Of a stretch of 64,000 bases of DNA, positions 60,856 through 64,000 are shown in pieces; positions within the stretch are counted from its first letter, which is position 1, and each line of letters opens with the position of its first letter. Under the pieces are notes generated by a model. That model saw nothing but the letters and a program-made list of their open reading frames with translations. It had not been told where the DNA came from and searched no databases. The translations under genes were made by a program, and so were the position numbers. Source of the DNA: Desulfotomaculum sp. Its GTDB lineage: Bacteria > Bacillota > Desulfotomaculia > Desulfotomaculales > Nap2-2B. The stretch is taken from the NCBI GenBank assembly GCA_003485325.1, contig DMZI01000037.1:1-64000 (forward strand), in the 5' to 3' direction.

Positions 60856-62715
60856 TTACGGTTTTTCTTTAACATATAACGCGTTCAGGTTGAGCCAATA
60901 ATTAAAAACATCATGTCGGGGGTCAACATGAATTTGCACATTGTTAAAAACAAGCAGGACAGTTATTTCCGGGGTCTCCAACTGCAGACTCATGTCCTTG
61001 ACGGTTGCCTTGGGGTTTTTTGTCTTATCCGGCGAAAATTCCGCTTTAATCTCGTCTATATAAGCGTTCATGCTTTGCTTGAGAATCACGCGATCGTTCA
61101 ATTCGATCTTTAAGACCGGTATATTACCAGTAGGGGTAGCTATCCAACTGATCCGGTATAATCCTTTATTCCCTTTAATTATGGCTGTGTCTTCCAATTT
61201 CTCCGGCTGCAGATTAACAACCCAGTCATATTCTCCGATGTCTATTGCGCCGGCTGGCAACGTGAGGAAAAATCCAATTTTCCCCCTGGGTTCGGCTGCA
61301 ATAGTGTCCTCGGGCGCCGACCATGTCTGTTCGAAGCCAAGCTTGATTTTGAATACATCGCTTTCACTCAGGTGTTTATCAAACCATGGCGGAAGCTTTG
61401 CATCTTCAGCACAAGCAAGGTAATTTACCGCATCGGTAATTGATTCTCTTACCGTCCGTTCCGGCTCTTTAGCTGCAGGGATCAGTTTATTATTTTCAAG
61501 CATACCCTGGCTGACCAGCATGTTTTCCAGACGGTTCACCTGGCATGTTACAGGCAGCTCCTGGTACCCTGCCACGGGCAGAACCGCGAAAACAGCCAGC
61601 GCACATATAAGGGTTACAATCGCAGGATGGGATCTGGCCTTCATTATCAGCAGTAAAATAGACGCCGCCGCTGCAAAAATTAAAATCAAGATGAAGAAAT
61701 ACTCAGTATCTTTAAGCCCCGTCCTGCTCAACTGGATAAGTATAGCCCTTGCCTCAAATGCCAGAATTATCAGCGCGGCAAAGGGGTAAATTTGTCGGTA
61801 GAGCTTTGCCGGTCGTGATTCATAATGGGTAACCATTATATGAAGCCAGATCCCGCCGATTGTATAACTGGCTGCGATACCATAGAGTTGATCAAACACT
61901 GGCCACGACCCTGTAATAATGGTTTTACCTGCCCAGATCAGCAAGACGGCAGTTAAGGCCAGTACGATCGGTATTATGATATATTCCAAAAGTATCTCGA
62001 TAAACCGCGGCTGTTTCTGGGCTTCCTCGCGGCGTTCGTCAATCTGTCCCTTGCGGAAGTCCGGAAAATAACCGATGAAAATTGTAAAAGTAAGAAATCC
62101 GACTAAAGTCCCTATATACTCATAGACTTTCTCGCTCATACCGCGGTAAAGGAGGGCCTGGACAGCGCCTGCAACTCCTGAGGTACCGGCCATAATAACC
62201 AGGCCGTAAACAAGGGCGATAAAAAAAGCCTTGTGCGTCATGAAAAATGAACGGGCAAAGCCTGTCTGATCTTCTGGATAGCCGGCCAGGATAATGAAGG
62301 CAAGAAAACTGATCAGAATTGCAGCGCTGACACGTGATGCAGCTATGACCGATACTCTGACAAAACATGAATCGTCCAGGCCTGATTTAGTTCCGCCAAG
62401 CAGATAGAGCATTAGAAAGGCTGCGACTACAACCGCGACACCGAGCAGGTTGGCGACCAAGAATGCTTTTTTGGTGTTGAACCGGCTTTGGGCCGCAGTT
62501 ATCGCGGCAAGGCTGAAAACAGCTCCCAGCGCAAAAGCCCAATGCAGACTGTTGAACAGAAGATTATATGGTTCCTGCTGTGGCCAATTTAGTTGAATCC
62601 TGATCATCGTCACAACCGCGAATGCCAGGGCGCTTCCTATGGTAACAGGGAATGTCTGAAAAGCCTTGATTGAGCCTCTGAATACTTGTGAAATCGACGA
62701 CATAAATACATTCAT
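60856..62715 (-). CDS. DUF4153 polytopic membrane protein
   Basis: 619 residues. About twelve membrane segments (1-400) followed by an outer C-terminal domain (about 400-619) with strands such as GKIGFFLTLPAGAIDIGEYD and ITVLLVFNNVQIHVDPRHDV. FIGYFPDFRKGQ and the overall layout fit DUF4153 proteins. Function unknown. It is a single gene; 191 bases separate it from the divergent pilin-like gene. Confidence 0.7.
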   Translation of the reverse strand: MNVFMSSISQVFRGSIKAFQTFPVTIGSALAFAVVTMIRIQLNWPQQEPYNLLFNSLHWAFALGAVFSLAAITAAQSRFNTKKAFLVANLLGVAVVVAAFLMLYLLGGTKSGLDDSCFVRVSVIAASRVSAAILISFLAFIILAGYPEDQTGFARSFFMTHKAFFIALVYGLVIMAGTSGVAGAVQALLYRGMSEKVYEYIGTLVGFLTFTIFIGYFPDFRKGQIDERREEAQKQPRFIEILLEYIIIPIVLALTAVLLIWAGKTIITGSWPVFDQLYGIAASYTIGGIWLHIMVTHYESRPAKLYRQIYPFAALIILAFEARAILIQLSRTGLKDTEYFFILILIFAAAASILLLIMKARSHPAIVTLICALAVFAVLPVAGYQELPVTCQVNRLENMLVSQGMLENNKLIPAAKEPERTVRESITDAVNYLACAEDAKLPPWFDKHLSESDVFKIKLGFEQTWSAPEDTIAAEPRGKIGFFLTLPAGAIDIGEYDWVVNLQPEKLEDTAIIKGNKGLYRISWIATPTGNIPVLKIELNDRVILKQSMNAYIDEIKAEFSPDKTKNPKATVKDMSLQLETPEITVLLVFNNVQIHVDPRHDVFNYWLNLNALYVKEKP

Positions 62716-62957
62716 GGTATTCGCCTCCTATTTAACCCTTCTTCCCACAGCCATCTTTACTCGCTGCTGCTGTACCGTCGGACTCAACTATTAACCTTGA
62801 TAACAGATAATTCTATTTTGCCTAGCTAATTCCTTCTCCTGCTGTAAAATCAAGAAATTGCAAAGTGAGTTCAGGGAAGAATTAACTATGTAATATCTTC
62901 TTAAATATGTTAATATTTAATTACAACGCAGGCGCCTTAACAACAGGAGAAATTAAA

Positions 62958-63377
62958 ATGCCCGGAATGCAGCATAAAGAAGAAGGTTTTACCATGATCG
63001 AAATGATGGTCGTGCTGGTCATCATCTCGGTGCTGGTCGTCGTCGGCGTCAAGTTTTACAGCGGATATATAGCAAAAGCGAAAATAGACAAGGCCAAGAC
63101 TGATATTTCAACAATGCAGGCAGTGGTCGAAGGTTTTTACGCTGAAAACAATTTTTACCCCGGAGATACAGACGCCGCTTCGCTGGCGACCCTCGGCTTA
63201 AACACAGATCTGGTTAGTACATACGGCGGCGAGGTAAAAAATTACATGTATGATCAGTGGTTAGAAGGAAGGTCCTACAAGATTTATACAGGCAAACCGG
63301 TTGACGGAACTTTTTATGTTGTGGGCGTAGGTACTGATGGAATTTCTGAAAAAGCAACAGTGCAGCCAACAACATAA
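62958..63377 (+). CDS. Type IV pilin-like (prepilin) protein
   Basis: 139 residues from the ATG at 62958 with AGGAGAA before it; longer frames to 62907 have no ribosome site. The class III signal is KEEG/FTMIEMMVVLVIISVL, with cleavage after Gly10 and Glu5 of the mature protein present. The body has YAENNFYPGDTDAASLATLG and a C-terminal beta region (GTFYVVGVGTDGISE) like PulG/GspG pseudopilins. No pilus assembly genes are beside it, so it depends on a machine elsewhere. Confidence 0.88.
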   Translation: MPGMQHKEEGFTMIEMMVVLVIISVLVVVGVKFYSGYIAKAKIDKAKTDISTMQAVVEGFYAENNFYPGDTDAASLATLGLNTDLVSTYGGEVKNYMYDQWLEGRSYKIYTGKPVDGTFYVVGVGTDGISEKATVQPTT

Positions 63378-63400
63378 TCATTTACTTCTTTTCACGGTTT

Positions 63401-63694
63401 ATGCCTTTTGGCAGAACTGCCCATCCCTCTCCTTAAGAGCTGATCCAGGCGCTGTGAGTTGATCTGGCGGGCGAACTGGAAGCGATTATCGGATATGAGG
63501 CTCATGCAATAGCTACAAATGATGAAAGAGTTAAAAAAGTCCTTTATCATATTGCAGATGAAGAAAGGCGGCACGTGGGCGAACTGCAGCAGCTTATTTT
63601 CCTTTTAAATCCCCATGAGCGGGAATATATTGACAAAGGAGCGCAAACGATTATCGAACAGCAATCCCATAGTTTTCAAACGCCTATCCAGTAG
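63401..63694 (+). pseudogene. Ferritin-like (rubrerythrin-type) gene with two in-frame stops
   Basis: From GAT at 63461 the frame reads DLAGELEAIIGYEAHAIATN, then VLYHIADEERRHVGELQQLI and a tail to TAG at 63694. The E-x(n)-E-x2-H and D-E-E-x2-H patterns are those of small ferritin-like diiron proteins. Upstream in the same frame are MPFGRTAHPSP, TAA (63434), ELIQAL, TGA (63455), then V-D-L. The residues on both sides of the stops look like one continuous N-terminus, so the gene seems decayed. No ribosome site precedes the ATG. Confidence 0.65.
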
Positions 63695-63754
63695 CCTTCA
63701 AAAAAGTTGGCAGGTTATAATGGATTGTTTTAGCTTAAAGGCAGTATTAAAGTC

Positions 63755-63784
63755 AGGCCGGGGACAATTAACCCGGCCTTTAAT
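63755..63784 (+). terminator. Hairpin after the ferritin-like remnant
   Basis: AGGCCGGG pairs with CCCGGCCT (63755-63762 and 63772-63779), followed by TTAATG; the U-run is short. Confidence 0.5.
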
Positions 63785-63883
63785 GTAAGAAAACATATAA
63801 GTTTAAACCAAGCCTTGCCTTATCTTGCCAAAGATGGCCGGACTTTTAATTTACACATTTATATTTTGCTTATATTTTGTTTC

Positions 63884-63912
63884 TTGCAGAAGTCCCTTCC
63901 AAGAATTATAAT
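63884..63912 (+). promoter_or_regulatory. Sigma-A-like promoter
   Basis: TTGCAG (63884-63889), 17-nt spacer, TATAAT (63907-63912), 49 bases before the start of the gene at the right edge. Confidence 0.6.
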
Positions 63913-63960
63913 TTATCAGGCAAAATCATAAAAAGTGTAAGGATATCCGGGGGTTCGTTC

Positions 63961-64000
63961 ATGCAAGAAATAACAGAAAAAATTTCTTTCACAAGGAGCG
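63961..64000 (+). CDS. Start of an unidentified gene cut by the window edge
   Basis: ATG with GGGGG about 8 nt upstream and a good promoter before it. Only 13 residues are visible (MQEITEKISFTRS), too few to identify. Confidence 0.4.
   Translation, partial: MQEITEKISFTRS

Noticed and set aside
63455..63457. TGA as a selenocysteine codon in the ferritin-like gene
   Set aside because: A TAA lies 21 bases before it in the same frame, no SECIS-like hairpin follows, and this family has no known Sec position there.

Overview
The window reads as chromosomal DNA of an anaerobic, spore-forming Firmicute, most likely a Desulfotomaculum/Pelotomaculum-type member of the Peptococcaceae. Support: a germination protease next to an alpha/beta small acid-soluble spore protein, a Spo0B-type phosphotransferase just upstream of obg as in Bacillus, a YlmC/YmxH protein, a membrane H+-pyrophosphatase, a biotin-dependent carboxyltransferase of the methylmalonyl-CoA type, and a CooT-like nickel protein. 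The genus is an inference from gene content. Coding density is high, and no intact insertion sequence, prophage or CRISPR array is visible.

Layout. 1-2.5 kb: an AgrD-like signal-peptide cassette, a ferredoxin-like protein, a possible group II intron remnant and a ComF-type protein. 2.5-10.2 kb: diguanylate cyclase, metK, PRC-barrel and DUF421 proteins, then envelope genes (galU, TagO/WecA-type transferase, cell-wall amidase). 10.4-15.7 kb: a large secreted subtilisin with an SLH anchor, and an ECF sigma factor with its zinc anti-sigma factor behind an apparent autoregulated promoter. 16-23.3 kb: SpoIIIE/FtsK, a 53-residue membrane protein behind a structured leader, uvrB, a substrate-binding lipoprotein, DUF2508, uracil-DNA glycosylase, CooT. 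23.5-29.2 kb: phosphodiester glycosidase, glutamate 2,3-aminomutase under a c-di-AMP riboswitch, and a two-component system. 29.2-34.5 kb: division/cell-wall cluster ftsE-ftsX-M23 peptidase-ctpB-PDZ protein. 34.6-42.9 kb: thioesterase, hppA, secG, rsfS, RRM protein, nadD, proB, obg, spo0B, rpmA, rplU. 43-50 kb: carboxyltransferase, coiled-coil protein, rsmD, gpr, SASP, recG, rpmB. 50-54.9 kb: riboflavin operon under an FMN riboswitch with a nicotinate phosphoribosyltransferase as last gene. 54.9-64 kb: GntR-RCK_C (BusR-like) regulator, thiolase, DUF2953, a MaoC-like pair, a frameshifted GAF/HD-GYP gene, tRNA-Pro and tRNA-Lys, a VOC protein, a DUF4153 membrane protein, an orphan pilin-like protein and a broken ferritin-like gene.

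The most noteworthy items are: (i) a two-gene operon, closed at both ends, of a 160-residue membrane protein plus an AgrD-like cyclic (thio)lactone pre-peptide with no AgrB protease; (ii) two independent signs of c-di-AMP control, a ydaO-type riboswitch ahead of a glutamate 2,3-aminomutase (beta-glutamate osmolyte synthesis) and a BusR-like regulator; (iii) a GAF/HD-GYP gene broken by a 5-bp tandem duplication; (iv) an L27 gene lacking the usual Firmicute N-terminal extension at a locus that also lacks the Prp protease; (v) a riboflavin synthase whose only sensible start is a CTG. Several start positions given here are revised from ribosome-binding sites and family N-termini, as stated in each entry. 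All family calls come from reading motifs and lengths; no database search was run.
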